This document shows positions 1 to 9,374 of a stretch of DNA of 64,000 bases, piece by piece (the first letter of the stretch is position 1; each line of letters opens with the position of its first letter). Source of the DNA: Lachnospiraceae bacterium (lineage in GTDB: Bacteria > Bacillota > Clostridia > Lachnospirales > Lachnospiraceae). Location of the stretch: positions 1-64,000 of the forward strand of contig JAFTPP010000013.1 of assembly GCA_017463255.1 (NCBI GenBank), read 5' to 3'. A program made the translations under genes and the position numbers. Below the pieces are notes generated by a model. It saw only the letters and a program-made list of their open reading frames with translations. It had not been told where the DNA came from and made no database searches.

Positions 1-176
1 GTAGCCAAGTCTGGCAGGGATAAACGCTGAAGGCATCTAAGCGTGAAGCCCCCCTCAAGATGAGATATCCATACGAAAGTAGTAAGACCCCTTGAAGACG
101 ACGAGGTAGATAGGGCCAAGGTGTAAGCACAGTAATGTGTTAAGCTGATGGTTACTAATCGGTCGAGCGCTTAACC
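1..176 (+). rRNA. 23S ribosomal RNA, 3' end only
   Basis: This is the last ~176 nt of a 23S rRNA gene. The sequence ends with the conserved terminal helix motif (ACTAATCGGTCGAGCGCTTAACC at about 154-176). The rest lies upstream of the window. The 3' boundary is estimated from the usual end of the terminal helix and may be off by a few bases. Three tRNA genes follow in the same direction, but no 5S rRNA gene is recognisable before them. Confidence 0.95.
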
Positions 177-360
177 TAGAAAAGGAACTGTTTAAGAGAA
201 CAGAGAGGAAAGTTATTTTAAGGAAGTAAGGTAAGAATTTTCAATGTTCGGTTTTGAAGGTACGATATTTTTGTAGGAATTACACGAACGAAGTGACCGC
301 TTATACCGAGAACGTACGAGCGAAGCAAGTAGTTCTCGTGATTTTACGAAGTAAAATTTT
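177..360 (+). other. rRNA-tRNA spacer with processing hairpins, no 5S rRNA
   Basis: Transcribed spacer between 23S rRNA and tRNA-Asn. It contains a stem of CGAGAAC (307-313) with GTTCTCG (332-338) and a tight hairpin ATTTTAC-GAA-GTAAAAT (341-357) directly before the tRNA. Such stems are plausible RNase III or tRNA processing structures. No 5S rRNA core sequence is visible here. Confidence 0.6.
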
Positions 361-432
361 TCCTCGATAGCTCAATGGTAGAGCACTCGGCTGTTAACCG
401 AGTTGTTGCAGGTTCGAGCCCTGCTCGGGGAG
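361..432 (+). tRNA. tRNA-Asn (GTT)
   Basis: Cloverleaf folds by eye: the acceptor stem TCCTCGA pairs with TCGGGGA, with G as discriminator at 432. The anticodon loop CTGTTAA between CTCGG and CCGAG gives anticodon GTT (Asn). The T arm carries GGTTCGAGCC. The 3' CCA is not encoded. It is the first of three tRNAs in the rRNA operon. Confidence 0.96.
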
Positions 433-587
433 CTACTGTTTGAAGATTAACTAATAACCAAATATCCGGTTATAAGTTAGACTAAGTCAAACAGAGAAGA
501 ACAACAAAGTTGTTCTTTCTAAGAACGCTGCGAAGGGTTCAGGGGAGTTTTGAAGGAACTCCACTTAAGAAATGTAGTTAGTAAACC
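433..587 (+). other. inter-tRNA spacer with stem-loops
   Basis: No gene seen. It contains a 9-bp perfect hairpin, AAGAACAAC with GTTGTTCTT around an AAA loop (497-517), and a shorter stem GGAGTT/AACTCC near 544-562. These are probably processing structures between tRNA-Asn and tRNA-Glu. Confidence 0.5.
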
Positions 588-659
588 GGCTCCTTGGTCA
601 AGCGGTTAAGACATCGCCCTTTCACGGCGGTAACACGGGTTCGATTCCCGTAGGAGTCA
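588..659 (+). tRNA. tRNA-Glu (TTC)
   Basis: The acceptor stem GGCTCCT pairs with AGGAGTC (one G-U pair), discriminator A at 659. The anticodon loop CTTTCAC gives TTC (Glu). T loop GGGTTCGATTCCC present. CCA is not encoded. Confidence 0.96.
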
Positions 660-722
660 TTTCGTGTCGATAAGTTTTGATTGAATAAAGCTTATCGATT
701 TGTTATACTTTATATAGAGTAT

Positions 723-793
723 GGCGACATAGCCAAGCGGTAAGGCCCCGGTCTGCAACACCGTCATCACCAGTTCGAATCTGGTTGTCGCCT
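723..793 (+). tRNA. tRNA-Cys (GCA)
   Basis: The acceptor stem GGCGACA pairs with TGTCGCC, discriminator T at 793. The anticodon loop CTGCAAC gives GCA (Cys). It is the last tRNA of the operon and is followed within 6 nt by a terminator. CCA is not encoded. Confidence 0.95.
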
Positions 794-798
794 CTTAC

Positions 799-831
799 AA
801 CCCCTAAATCTGAATGTATTTAGGGGTTTTT
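799..831 (+). terminator. intrinsic terminator of the rRNA-tRNA operon
   Basis: A 9-bp stem, CCCCTAAAT (801-809) with ATTTAGGGG (818-826), is followed by five T residues. It lies right after tRNA-Cys. Confidence 0.9.
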
Positions 832-948
832 GATTTATATTATGTAATTTTTGGAAGATTCTACTGCTAGTTGCGTAATTGCAAGGTGTAAATGGTAGAG
901 AAAATTTGTTTTATAGCGTATTGTTATAGTATTGAAAGGAGGGAAAAA

Positions 949-1629
949 ATGGCATTTTCCAGCAAACTGCAAAAATTACGTGGAGATAGTGGTTTATCAC
1001 AAGAACAGTTAGCCATAGAGTTAAATGTTTCACGACAAGCGGTATCTAAATGGGAGTTAGGCACATTACCGGATATAAATAATCTTGTAAAAATTAGCAC
1101 TTATTTTGATTGTACATTAGATTATTTGATGAGCGATGAGGAGATGATTTCTTTAGATACAACAGAGAAGAGAAAGAAAGATAAGATTTTATTTATTTCA
1201 TCAGTCGGAATTGTAACTTCTATTATCACAATTATTTTATTAAAGGTGTTGTCAATTATATTTCCTAAGGATTTCTTTCGACAGGCTGAGGATGGTAGTT
1301 GGTATGTAGGTTTTACGGGCTTCATAGATTATTATGATTTGTGGATACTGATTTCAATTGTTTATGTTATATTTCTTATTTCGTTCTCTGTGTTGTTGTA
1401 TAGATTGTTCACTAGAAGGAGGAATTTAAACAAAGCATTCTCAAAAGATAAACTATTCGTAATAATTGGTTATGGAATCATTGTAGGTTTTGTTAGTGTT
1501 GCATACTATAGGATAATGACTTCAAGTTTTTTTGCTCCGACACTTGAGGAGATAATCATTGCGATATTATTTAATAGTGTAGGAGTTCTATTAATTTTAA
1601 AGTATTTTTTAAAAAAGAAGGAAAAATAA
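949..1629 (+). CDS. XRE-family HTH membrane protein
   Basis: A 226-aa protein with an N-terminal Cro/C1-type helix-turn-helix (about residues 5-58, with the signature SQEQLA...VSRQAVSKWE) followed by four predicted membrane helices (about 78-99, 130-152, 168-187 and 199-217). Such membrane-tethered XRE regulators are common in Clostridia, where they often control a nearby gene; the target is not evident here. The start is placed at ATG 949 because AAAGGAGG sits 6-7 nt upstream. An in-frame ATG 57 nt earlier has no ribosome binding site. The gene stands alone between the tRNA terminator and a convergent regulator gene. Function beyond DNA binding plus membrane anchoring is unknown. Confidence 0.85.
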   Translation: MAFSSKLQKLRGDSGLSQEQLAIELNVSRQAVSKWELGTLPDINNLVKISTYFDCTLDYLMSDEEMISLDTTEKRKKDKILFISSVGIVTSIITIILLKVLSIIFPKDFFRQAEDGSWYVGFTGFIDYYDLWILISIVYVIFLISFSVLLYRLFTRRRNLNKAFSKDKLFVIIGYGIIVGFVSVAYYRIMTSSFFAPTLEEIIIAILFNSVGVLLILKYFLKKKEK

Positions 1630-1658
1630 AAAACAGGCAGCACATCTTGTGCTGCCTG
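1620..1658 (-). terminator. intrinsic terminator for the convergent ArsR gene
   Basis: An 11-bp perfect stem, CAGGCAGCACA (1634-1644) with TGTGCTGCCTG (1648-1658). Read on the minus strand it is followed by a long T-rich tract (complement of AAAAATAAAAAA). On the plus strand the downstream tract is poor, so it mainly serves the minus-strand gene, though the plus-strand gene may use it too. Confidence 0.8.
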
Positions 1659-1699
1659 AGTCTGTTTCTACTATATATAATGTATTACATTAATAAGCA

Positions 1700-2620
1700 T
1701 TATTTTGCATCACTGTAATATGCTTTTACACGGATGTTCTGGTTGTAATCGCCGAAGTCTTCTCCAAAGAGCGTCATACCACCGCAGTTTGCCGTATCCT
1801 TTGGTACTGCAAAGGTTAAATGAATCACACTGTTATAATCAATGTTCAAGTCTTGAATGGTAGTCTTAGAAATTCTGTGTGTTCCGTCGATGAAAGTTCC
1901 TTCAGAATTAATTACCAATGTTTTTAATAAACCATACTGATTTAATAATTCCGGCCACCAGTAAGGTGACAAGATACCGCGTCTTGCGCCATAATCACCC
2001 GGGCTAATCCATTTACCCAAGTTCTTACCATTAATGGAGAAGTGGATATCGCTTGGGTAATCTTCGTTAAATTCCGGACATTCTGATGATATTTCAAAAG
2101 AAATCTGCAGTTCTTCCAAAGTCTCACCAGCATGTAAGCGGTTTGGAAGATTGTATGTAATGCTTCCGTATCCTAACCAAAGCACACCGGCATTGAAACG
2201 TTCCGGATATGAGAATACTCTAGGGTCGTCTAATTCGCCGATAATATTTGCAGATGTAGCAAGTCCGCAGGTAGGATGAATATCACAGGAAGTATATTGT
2301 CCCACATAGATTTCATCCTGATAACAATGCCTTGGGGCAGACTGTGGTGCCATATCAACAATTAATCTGGAATAAACAGGTTGTACAATTTTCATGATAC
2401 CTCTTTTACCGGAGGTTGTTTTAATCGTAACAAGTCCTGCACTTTCTAATTTGCTTACGTGCAATGAAATTGCACTGTTTGTTAAATCCAAAGCTTCGGC
2501 AAGATCATTCATGCTTAACTGATCGTTCTGATATATCAGCTCCATGATTCTTAATCGCATCGGAGTGCTTAAAGCTTTGAATATCTCCTCTGATTCTGAT
2601 AAAGAATGTAAGTATAACAT
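1700..2620 (-). CDS. ArsR-family regulator of the arabinan locus (predicted)
   Basis: A 306-aa protein. The N-terminal ~80 residues form a winged helix of ArsR type (LSTPMRLRIMELIYQNDQLSMNDLAEALDLTNSAISLHVSKLESAGLV, residues ~16-63 in parts). The remaining ~220 residues are much longer than a classical ArsR metal sensor and look like a beta-rich ligand-binding domain. The start is set at 2620 because GGGGGAT lies 6 nt upstream; the ATG 12 nt earlier lacks such a site. It is transcribed divergently from the GH51 gene across a 420-nt region full of repeated TTAAGTCAA motifs. I therefore infer that it senses an arabinose-related signal and controls the arabinan locus and itself. The ligand is not known from sequence. 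Confidence 0.8.
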   Translation of the reverse strand: MLYLHSLSESEEIFKALSTPMRLRIMELIYQNDQLSMNDLAEALDLTNSAISLHVSKLESAGLVTIKTTSGKRGIMKIVQPVYSRLIVDMAPQSAPRHCYQDEIYVGQYTSCDIHPTCGLATSANIIGELDDPRVFSYPERFNAGVLWLGYGSITYNLPNRLHAGETLEELQISFEISSECPEFNEDYPSDIHFSINGKNLGKWISPGDYGARRGILSPYWWPELLNQYGLLKTLVINSEGTFIDGTHRISKTTIQDLNIDYNSVIHLTFAVPKDTANCGGMTLFGEDFGDYNQNIRVKAYYSDAK

Positions 2621-2823
2621 AATATCCCCCATGTGCTAAATAATAATTTGTACCACATACTACCTATTATAAGTAAAGTTTATGTTTAAGTCAATTATAA
2701 AATATTTAAAAAGCTACTTAAAGTTTTAATTAACATTTTAAATTGTTAACTAAATATGAACGTATTGTGAAAAATAAACAAATTTTGACCTCGTTTTTTT
2801 ACATTTGGGAAGGGTTTTGTTTG

Positions 2824-2852
2824 TTGACACATTGGCTAAATAGTACTAACAT
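2824..2852 (+). promoter_or_regulatory. promoter of the arabinan operon
   Basis: TTGACA (2824-2829), a 17-nt spacer and TAACAT (2847-2852) form a good SigA-type promoter. The predicted start, near 2859, would leave a ~180-nt 5' leader before the GH51 gene. One TTAAGTCAA motif lies just downstream of the start, a position fit for repression. Confidence 0.75.
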
Positions 2853-2880
2853 AAAGATACATTAAGTCAAAACAGAAATG

Positions 2881-2947
2881 TTTGAGTAAATACTCAAATA
2901 AAAACCACACAAAAGTTGTTTCAAACGTTTAAGTTTGGGGTGTGGTT
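2881..2947 (+). promoter_or_regulatory. palindrome and long stem in the arabinan operon leader
   Basis: A perfect palindrome TTTGAGTA-AA-TACTCAAA (2881-2898) is followed by a stem of AACCACAC (2903-2910) with GTGTGGTT (2940-2947) enclosing CAAAC/GTTTG. Inside it, AAACGTTT (2923-2930) is itself palindromic and resembles the core of LacI-family or catabolite-repression sites. It could act as DNA operators or as a folded RNA leader. There is no T-run after the stem, so it is not a simple terminator. Confidence 0.5.
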
Positions 2948-3041
2948 AAGCTTTGACTTAAACTATTGCGTTTTGAACAAAATTTGACTTATAAAAAGGT
3001 TGAATTTAAGCACATTTATAAAAAATAGGGAGGAAAAACTG

Positions 3042-4547
3042 ATGAACAAGCTTTTCATTAACCCACATATTAAGAAGGGTAAAATTAATAAGGAAATCCA
3101 AGGTCATTTTTCAGAACATCTTGGAAGATGTATATATGAAGGAATTTATGTAGGAGAGAATTCTGATATTCCTAATACAAACGGTATGAGAAATGACGTA
3201 GTGAACGCATTGAAGGAGATGAAGGTTCCTGTACTTCGTTGGCCGGGCGGATGCTTCGCAGATGAATATCACTGGATGGACGGAATCGGACCAAAAGAAA
3301 ACAGAAAGAAAATGATTAATACTCACTGGGGCGGTGTTGTTGAAGACAACAGCTTCGGTACTCATGAATATTTTGAACTTTGTAGACAGCTTGGTTGTAA
3401 GACATACGTTAACGGTAACGTAGGTAGCGGCACAGTTCAGGAAATGAGTGAATGGGTTGAATACATGACATTCGAAGGTGTTTCACCAATGGCTGATCTT
3501 CGTAAGAAGAACGGACATGAAGAGCCTTGGACAGTTGATTACTTTGGAGTAGGTAATGAAAACTGGGGCTGTGGCGGTAATATGACACCGGAGTACTACG
3601 GCAATCTCTATCGTAGATACCAGACTTATGTTAGAACTTATGACTGGAAAAAACCAATCCAGAAAATCTGCTGCGGCGCTAACGTAGATGATTATAACTG
3701 GACAGACGGCGTTATGAGTACAACACACAGAGCACCTGAATTCTTACATGGCTTCATGGATGGCTTGTCACTTCATTATTATACACATCCGGAAGGCTGG
3801 GAAATCAAAGGAAGTGCAACAGACTTTGATGATAAAGTATGGTACAAGACATTAAGTAAGACAATGTACATTGAAAAATTGATTGAACGCCACGGCGCAA
3901 TCATGGATAAGTATGATAAAGAACATAAAATCGGCATGATTATTGATGAGTGGGGCACATGGTTCACATGTGAACCCGGAACCAACCCGGGATTCTTATA
4001 TCAGCAGAACACTATGAGAGATGCTCTTGTAGCCGGTATTAACTTAAATATCTTTAACAAGCATTGCGACAGAGTTAAGATGGCTAACATCGCACAGATG
4101 GTTAACGTGCTTCAGGCTGTTATTTTAACAGAAGGTGACAAGATGATTCTTACACCTACCTATCACGTATTCAATATGTATAAATGTCATCAGGATGCAC
4201 AACTTTTAGACAGTAATCTTGATGAAGTTGAAATCATCGGTGTTGAAGATGAATTTAAAGTTCCTGCACTTAATGAATCTGTTTCATTAGGTGAAGATGG
4301 AAAGATTCACATTACTATCAACAATCTTTCTATTGAAAAAGATTATGAAGTGGAAGCAATTTTTACTGAAACAGATATTAAAGAAGTTGTTGGAACAGTA
4401 TTAACCAATGAAATGCATGCACACAATACATTCGATGATCCGAATGTAGTACATACAGAAAGCTTCGACGGATACAAAGTTGTAGATAATAAAATCGTAT
4501 TTACAATTCCGGCATGTAGCGTTTTACATTTAGAAGTTACCGTTTAA
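3042..4547 (+). CDS. GH51 alpha-L-arabinofuranosidase (intracellular)
   Basis: A 501-aa protein without a signal peptide, of normal length for clan GH-A family 51. It removes terminal alpha-1,2/1,3/1,5-linked L-arabinofuranose from arabino-oligosaccharides in the cytoplasm. The family's catalytic pair is visible: acid/base Glu in GNENWG (E173) and nucleophile Glu in IIDEWG (E303). The C-terminal ~120 residues fit the usual beta-sandwich. The start at ATG 3042 follows GGGAGG; an in-frame ATG 42 nt upstream has no such site. It is the first gene of the locus, with a promoter ~190 nt upstream, and 17 nt separate it from the binding-protein gene. The exact linkage preference cannot be read from sequence. 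Confidence 0.93.
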   Translation: MNKLFINPHIKKGKINKEIQGHFSEHLGRCIYEGIYVGENSDIPNTNGMRNDVVNALKEMKVPVLRWPGGCFADEYHWMDGIGPKENRKKMINTHWGGVVEDNSFGTHEYFELCRQLGCKTYVNGNVGSGTVQEMSEWVEYMTFEGVSPMADLRKKNGHEEPWTVDYFGVGNENWGCGGNMTPEYYGNLYRRYQTYVRTYDWKKPIQKICCGANVDDYNWTDGVMSTTHRAPEFLHGFMDGLSLHYYTHPEGWEIKGSATDFDDKVWYKTLSKTMYIEKLIERHGAIMDKYDKEHKIGMIIDEWGTWFTCEPGTNPGFLYQQNTMRDALVAGINLNIFNKHCDRVKMANIAQMVNVLQAVILTEGDKMILTPTYHVFNMYKCHQDAQLLDSNLDEVEIIGVEDEFKVPALNESVSLGEDGKIHITINNLSIEKDYEVEAIFTETDIKEVVGTVLTNEMHAHNTFDDPNVVHTESFDGYKVVDNKIVFTIPACSVLHLEVTV

Positions 4548-4564
4548 AAATTAGGAGGTTCCTT

Positions 4565-7549
4565 ATGGCACCAAAGGGTTTTAAAAAAATCGTATCAATT
4601 GCATTACTGACAGTTATGACAGTTGAGTTGTTCTTCGGAGGAAATGCATCTGAGGCTTCGGCAGAGGGAGAAAAACCGATGCTCATTTCCACAGCTGCAA
4701 ATTCAAGTCAAGCTTCTTCAATGGAGGAGTTTAGCGTAGAAAGACTTACTTCTAACTATACTAAAGTAAGTGCAAACTATACTGCAAAAGATTATACAGG
4801 GGATGCAGTTACAGTAAAAATGGATGAAGCTATTAAAGAGACATCTTTTTTGACTGCTGACAATTATGAGTATTCCAATAAAGTTGCGGCTGTTAAGAGT
4901 AATGATACGATTAACGTGACTGTAGAAGTTCCGGAAACTGCATTGTACTGGATAGGATTTGACTATTTGTCTTATGACAAATCCATCCTTCCCATTGAAA
5001 TGGCATTGCAGGTGGATGGTGAATATCCATTCTATGAGACACGTAACCTGACATTTGAGACAACATGGAGCTCACCGGAAGAAATTTCAATCGACAGATA
5101 CGGAAATGAAATTGTTTCCCTCCCTGATAAAGTGCTTCAGTGGGAAAATAAATATCTGATGGACGGAAGTTATAGATATTCAAGACCGCTTTCGGTTGAA
5201 CTAACAGCAGGAACTCATGAGTTTACCATTACGGTTAATGAAGGAACATTCCTCGTTGGTAATATTTCTTTAGAGGCTCCGAAAAAGATTGCAGAGTATA
5301 CAGGTTCTGAAGTGGCAGACGGCAAAAACCTGATTACGATTCAGGGTGAAGATTTCTATTTAAGAAATGATTCTTCCATTCATGCTGCCGGAGAATATGA
5401 TTCAGCCCTCGCTCCTTTGTCTGCGAAAGACACCGTATTAAATATTATGGATGGTGCTTCTTTTAACACAGCGGGACAGAAAGTTACATATCAGTTTGAA
5501 GTAAAGAATGCGGGATATTACTACATCGGAATGAACTATAAGCAGTCCGAAAAGAGTGAATTCCCGGTATTCCTTGATGTTGAGGTGGATGGCGAAATTC
5601 CAAATACTGAATTTGAAAGTCAGCCAATCGCTTACACAACAAAATATAAAAAGACAACATTAAAGGATGATGAAGGAGATAAATTAAGCGTTTACCTTGA
5701 AGAAGGTATGCATACTGTCTCTTTCACAATCAGTGCAAACAACCTCCGTTACGTTTTGGAAGAAGTAGATGAAATCATGAATGGCATCAATGACCTTTCC
5801 CTTGAAGTAACTAAGGTCGCAGGTACTAACAAAGATAAGTATCGTGATTTAAAACTTACAAAATATATTCCGGATGTGCAGGACCGTATTTATGACTGGG
5901 TTGACAGATTATATGCACTTGCTGAAATCGGAACACAGTATGTAAATGTAGATGATCCGGAAGATGTGGCGGCATTTGGTTATTTAATCATTGCAGCAAA
6001 ACAGTTAAAAACACTTGGTGACGAACCAAATGAATTGATTTACCGTGTGGCTGAGTTATCAACTAGCGTTAATTCAATCAATACACAGATTGCTAACTTC
6101 ATTGACTTGATCAATGACAACGCATTATCCATTGACCGTATTTATATTTATCAGGATGATGCAAAGCTTCCGAAGAAGTTGAATTTCTTCCAGTCTATCT
6201 GGATGTCGATTAAGAGATTTTTCTATTCATTCTTTGGAACATCATATTCTGCAAGTAATACAGATGAAAGTCATTTACAGGTTTGGGTAAACAGACCAAG
6301 ACAGTATGTAGAAATTATGCAGAAGATGATTGATGAGCAGTTTACACCGGAAACGGGTATAGAGGTTGACCTGTCACTTATGACAGACCCTCAAAAACTG
6401 GTACTTTCCAATGCATCCGGAGATACACCGGATATTGCAACGGGTATTAACTACTCAATACCGTTTGAATTAGGTACCCGTGGAGCGTTGGTAGACTTAA
6501 CTAAGTTTGATAATTACAAAGAGGTATTTGGCCGTTATAGTGATGGTATTTTAGTATCTTCTGTCATCGGTGACGGATTGTATTCGTTACCTGAAACAAT
6601 GAACTTCTATGTAATGTTTATCAGAACAGATATTTTTGAAAAATTAGGCCTTGAAATCCCGAATACAATGGATGATTTGATTGCCATGTTACCGGATTTA
6701 CAGATGAGAGGTTTGAACGTTTACTATCCTACCGCTTCCATGCTTGTTATGCGTAACTTCCATGGAACGACACCACTTATTTTCCAGAATGGCGGAAGCT
6801 TATATGGAGATACCGCATTAGAACTTGAAGTAAACAGTGAAGAATCCATCGAAGGCTTTACACAGTTAACAGAGTTATTTACGTTATATGATTTACCGGT
6901 TGATATTCCAAACTTCTATCAGCACTTTAGAAATGGTGACTTGCCAATCGGTATTGCAGATTTTAACTCTTATAACCTTATCTTAAATGCAGCACCTGAA
7001 ATTGCAAACTCATGGAGTATTGCTCTTGTGCCGGGTGTTGAAGATGACAAAACAGGTGAAATTTACAGATATGTATCCGGCGGTGCAGAAAGTACCGTAA
7101 TGTTCGAATCAACAGACGAACGTGAAGAAATGGCTTGGCAGTTTATGGAATGGTGGTCAAGAGCAGAAGTTCAGGCTGAATTCGGACAGATGTTACAGAT
7201 TATGTATGGTTCAGAATATATCTGGCCTACCGCTAACCTTGAAGCATTCGGAATGCTTCCGTATCCGACGGAACATAAAGAAATTATTATGGAACAGGCA
7301 AGCAACATCTTAGAAGCACCAAGACTTCTTGGAAGCTACATGTTAGAGCGTGAAATGAGTAACGCATTCAATGATGTAGTAGTAAATGGTAAAACATTAC
7401 GTTCGCGTGTGGATGATGTTGTAAAGACTGTTAACAGAGAAACTGAACGAAAACTTGAGGAGTTTGGTTATATCGACAGCGACGGAAATGTAATTAAGGA
7501 GTATACGGTTCCTAACGTTGAAACGGTAAGAAGAATTTTAGGCAAATAG
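4565..7549 (+). CDS. fused carbohydrate-binding/ABC solute-binding protein
   Basis: A 994-aa secreted protein. Residues 1-33 form a signal peptide (hydrophobic core then ASEASAEG), with no lipobox cysteine. Two related beta-rich domains follow (about 60-240 and 250-400, each with a WIGFDY or YIGMNY-type strand and a TAGTHEF/EEGMHTV turn). Next are a helical linker (400-535) and an aromatic amphipathic stretch near 540-560 ([17 protein letters not shown]). A family-1 extracellular solute-binding domain fills the last ~420 residues. Ordinary sugar-binding proteins are ~400-450 aa. Two permeases follow 11 nt later, so it is the receptor of that importer. The extra domains probably hold the polysaccharide or anchor the receptor. 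AGGAGG lies 6 nt before the ATG. Confidence 0.85.
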   Translation: MAPKGFKKIVSIALLTVMTVELFFGGNASEASAEGEKPMLISTAANSSQASSMEEFSVERLTSNYTKVSANYTAKDYTGDAVTVKMDEAIKETSFLTADNYEYSNKVAAVKSNDTINVTVEVPETALYWIGFDYLSYDKSILPIEMALQVDGEYPFYETRNLTFETTWSSPEEISIDRYGNEIVSLPDKVLQWENKYLMDGSYRYSRPLSVELTAGTHEFTITVNEGTFLVGNISLEAPKKIAEYTGSEVADGKNLITIQGEDFYLRNDSSIHAAGEYDSALAPLSAKDTVLNIMDGASFNTAGQKVTYQFEVKNAGYYYIGMNYKQSEKSEFPVFLDVEVDGEIPNTEFESQPIAYTTKYKKTTLKDDEGDKLSVYLEEGMHTVSFTISANNLRYVLEEVDEIMNGINDLSLEVTKVAGTNKDKYRDLKLTKYIPDVQDRIYDWVDRLYALAEIGTQYVNVDDPEDVAAFGYLIIAAKQLKTLGDEPNELIYRVAELSTSVNSINTQIANFIDLINDNALSIDRIYIYQDDAKLPKKLNFFQSIWMSIKRFFYSFFGTSYSASNTDESHLQVWVNRPRQYVEIMQKMIDEQFTPETGIEVDLSLMTDPQKLVLSNASGDTPDIATGINYSIPFELGTRGALVDLTKFDNYKEVFGRYSDGILVSSVIGDGLYSLPETMNFYVMFIRTDIFEKLGLEIPNTMDDLIAMLPDLQMRGLNVYYPTASMLVMRNFHGTTPLIFQNGGSLYGDTALELEVNSEESIEGFTQLTELFTLYDLPVDIPNFYQHFRNGDLPIGIADFNSYNLILNAAPEIANSWSIALVPGVEDDKTGEIYRYVSGGAESTVMFESTDEREEMAWQFMEWWSRAEVQAEFGQMLQIMYGSEYIWPTANLEAFGMLPYPTEHKEIIMEQASNILEAPRLLGSYMLEREMSNAFNDVVVNGKTLRSRVDDVVKTVNRETERKLEEFGYIDSDGNVIKEYTVPNVETVRRILGK

Positions 7550-7560
7550 GAGGCCAAAAA

Positions 7561-8466
7561 ATGCGTAAGACAACCAAAATAAGCAGAAGGGAAAATTCCA
7601 ATAAAGCAGGATATGGATTTGTTTCACCTTACGCTATATTATTTACAATATTCATATTGACTCCCGTTATTATGGCGGTTGTACTCTCGTTTACGAACTT
7701 TAATGCGATTCAGTTCCCAAGCTTTGTAGGGTTCTTAAATTACATTAACTTAATCACAGCCGACGAAGTCTTTATGCAATATGTATTACCAAATACGGTA
7801 AAATACGCGATTATCGTTGGTATCGGAGGATATGTATTATCATTCCTTCTTGCGTGGGCTTTGTCAAACCTGACAAAATTGCCGCGTACGATTTTTGCTT
7901 TGATTTTATACTCACCAAGTATGACAACCGGTATTGCAATGACAGTATTATGGAAAATCATGTTTACCGGTGATCAGACAGGTTACATTAACAGCTGGTT
8001 GATGGAACTGGGAGTTATTAATGAACCAATCATCTGGTTAGTTAATACAGATTACTTACTTCCAATCGTTATTATCATCGGTTTGTGGAGTAGTATGGGT
8101 GTTGGTTTCCTTGCAATCCTTGCAGGTATCTTAAACACTGACGAATCCCTTTACGAAGCAGCAGCAATTGATGGTGTTAAGAACAGATTCCAGGAAATGA
8201 TTTACGTTACAATCCCAAGTATGAAACCTCAGATGTTATTTGCTGCGGTTATGCAGATTGTAGGAGCATTCCAGAATGGTCAGATTAGTGGTTTACTTGC
8301 CGGTAACCCTACACCACAATACGCGGCACAGCTTATTGTAAACCATATTGAAGACTACGGATTTATCCGCTACGAAATGGGTTATGCAGCAGCTGTATCG
8401 GTAGCACTGTTATTGATTGTACAGGTATTCTCTACAATATCTAAGAAATTATTCGGTGACGATTAG
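7561..8466 (+). CDS. ABC sugar permease, MalF type
   Basis: A 301-aa integral membrane protein with about six helices. It carries the ABC import permease EAA loop at E199 ([10 protein letters not shown], then IPSMKP), which docks on the ATPase. It forms a heterodimer with the next permease and takes up oligosaccharides captured by the preceding 994-aa receptor. AGGAGG overlaps the end of the upstream gene, and the intergenic gaps are 11 and 13 nt, so translation is probably coupled. No ATP-binding subunit is encoded in the locus; a shared MsmX/UgpC-type ATPase elsewhere is the usual solution in Firmicutes (inference). Confidence 0.92.
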   Translation: MRKTTKISRRENSNKAGYGFVSPYAILFTIFILTPVIMAVVLSFTNFNAIQFPSFVGFLNYINLITADEVFMQYVLPNTVKYAIIVGIGGYVLSFLLAWALSNLTKLPRTIFALILYSPSMTTGIAMTVLWKIMFTGDQTGYINSWLMELGVINEPIIWLVNTDYLLPIVIIIGLWSSMGVGFLAILAGILNTDESLYEAAAIDGVKNRFQEMIYVTIPSMKPQMLFAAVMQIVGAFQNGQISGLLAGNPTPQYAAQLIVNHIEDYGFIRYEMGYAAAVSVALLLIVQVFSTISKKLFGDD

Positions 8467-8479
8467 GAGGGAGAATTAG

Positions 8480-9355
8480 ATGGCTTATAAAGGACATAAG
8501 ATTAATCCGAAGCGATTTGAAAAAGGTCAGATAAAAATCATATTGATGGTTCTTCCGCTTGTATTAATTACCGGATTACCAATTATATTTATTATTTTCC
8601 ATGCGTTTAAACCAATGGAGGAATTGTTTGCTTTCCCTCCGAAGTTTATTACGACAAACCCGACATTTGACAACTTCAGACAGTTATTCAAGGCATCGAG
8701 ATCGGCGGGTATCCCCCTTTCAAGATACGTGTTTAACAGTATTTTGATTACTGGAGCAGTAGTATTCTCTTCATTAGTGTTTTCCACTGCAGCTGCATAT
8801 GCTCTTTCCAAGTTAAAATTCAAGGGAAGAGCAGCAATGCTGCAAATCAACCAGATTGCTATTATGTTCGTACCTGTAGCGGTAATGATTCCAAGATACT
8901 TGGTAGTTAACGTATTAGGACTTACAAATACATACTGGGCACAGATTTTACCATTGATTCCATTGCCTGTTGCATTATTCTTAGTAAAACAGTTCGTGGA
9001 TCAGGTACCACAATCACTGATTGAAGCGGCATATATGGACGGTGCGAAAGAATTACAGATTTATACCAAGGTAATTATTCCACTGATTAAACCGGCGATT
9101 GCAACAGCAGCAATCCTTGTATTCCAGCAGGTTTGGACCAATATTGAAGCATCTAACTACTATGTAAATGATGATGGTTTAAAATCACTGGCATTCTATA
9201 TGAATACATTAACAAGTACCACGACCACGAACACCGTAGCCGGACAGGGTATTTCGGCAGCAGCATCACTCATTATGTTTATACCTAACCTGGTTCTGTT
9301 CTGTATCTTACAAAATAGCGTAATGAACACGATGGCACACTCCGGTATCAAATAG
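8480..9355 (+). CDS. ABC sugar permease, MalG type
   Basis: A 291-aa membrane protein with about six helices and a typical EAA loop at E182 (EAAYMDGAKEL, IPLIKP). The order receptor-MalF-MalG is standard for CUT1 carbohydrate importers. Strong ribosome binding site (GGAGGGAGAAT). It ends 19 nt before the NHL-Yip1 gene, consistent with one transcript. Substrate is inferred as arabino-oligosaccharides from the neighbouring enzymes. Confidence 0.92.
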   Translation: MAYKGHKINPKRFEKGQIKIILMVLPLVLITGLPIIFIIFHAFKPMEELFAFPPKFITTNPTFDNFRQLFKASRSAGIPLSRYVFNSILITGAVVFSSLVFSTAAAYALSKLKFKGRAAMLQINQIAIMFVPVAVMIPRYLVVNVLGLTNTYWAQILPLIPLPVALFLVKQFVDQVPQSLIEAAYMDGAKELQIYTKVIIPLIKPAIATAAILVFQQVWTNIEASNYYVNDDGLKSLAFYMNTLTSTTTTNTVAGQGISAAASLIMFIPNLVLFCILQNSVMNTMAHSGIK

Positions 9356-9374
9356 AAATGAGAAGGTGAAGATA

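Larger units (their letters stand above)
2685..2991. promoter_or_regulatory. repeated TTAAGTCAA operator-like motifs
   Basis: The element TTAAGTCAA occurs at 2686-2694 and 2862-2870 and, inverted as TTGACTTAA or TTTGACTTA, at 2953-2961 and 2983-2991. The two central copies form a long inverted repeat flanking the start of the GH51 transcript. The intergenic region 2633-3041 holds no gene. I infer that these are binding sites for the divergent ArsR-family regulator or another arabinose regulator. Confidence 0.55.

Noticed and set aside
2920-2935. Catabolite-response (cre) site around AAACGTTT
   Set aside because: Only the central part matches the consensus TGWAANCGNTNWCA; the outer bases do not. 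It is reported only as part of the leader palindromes.
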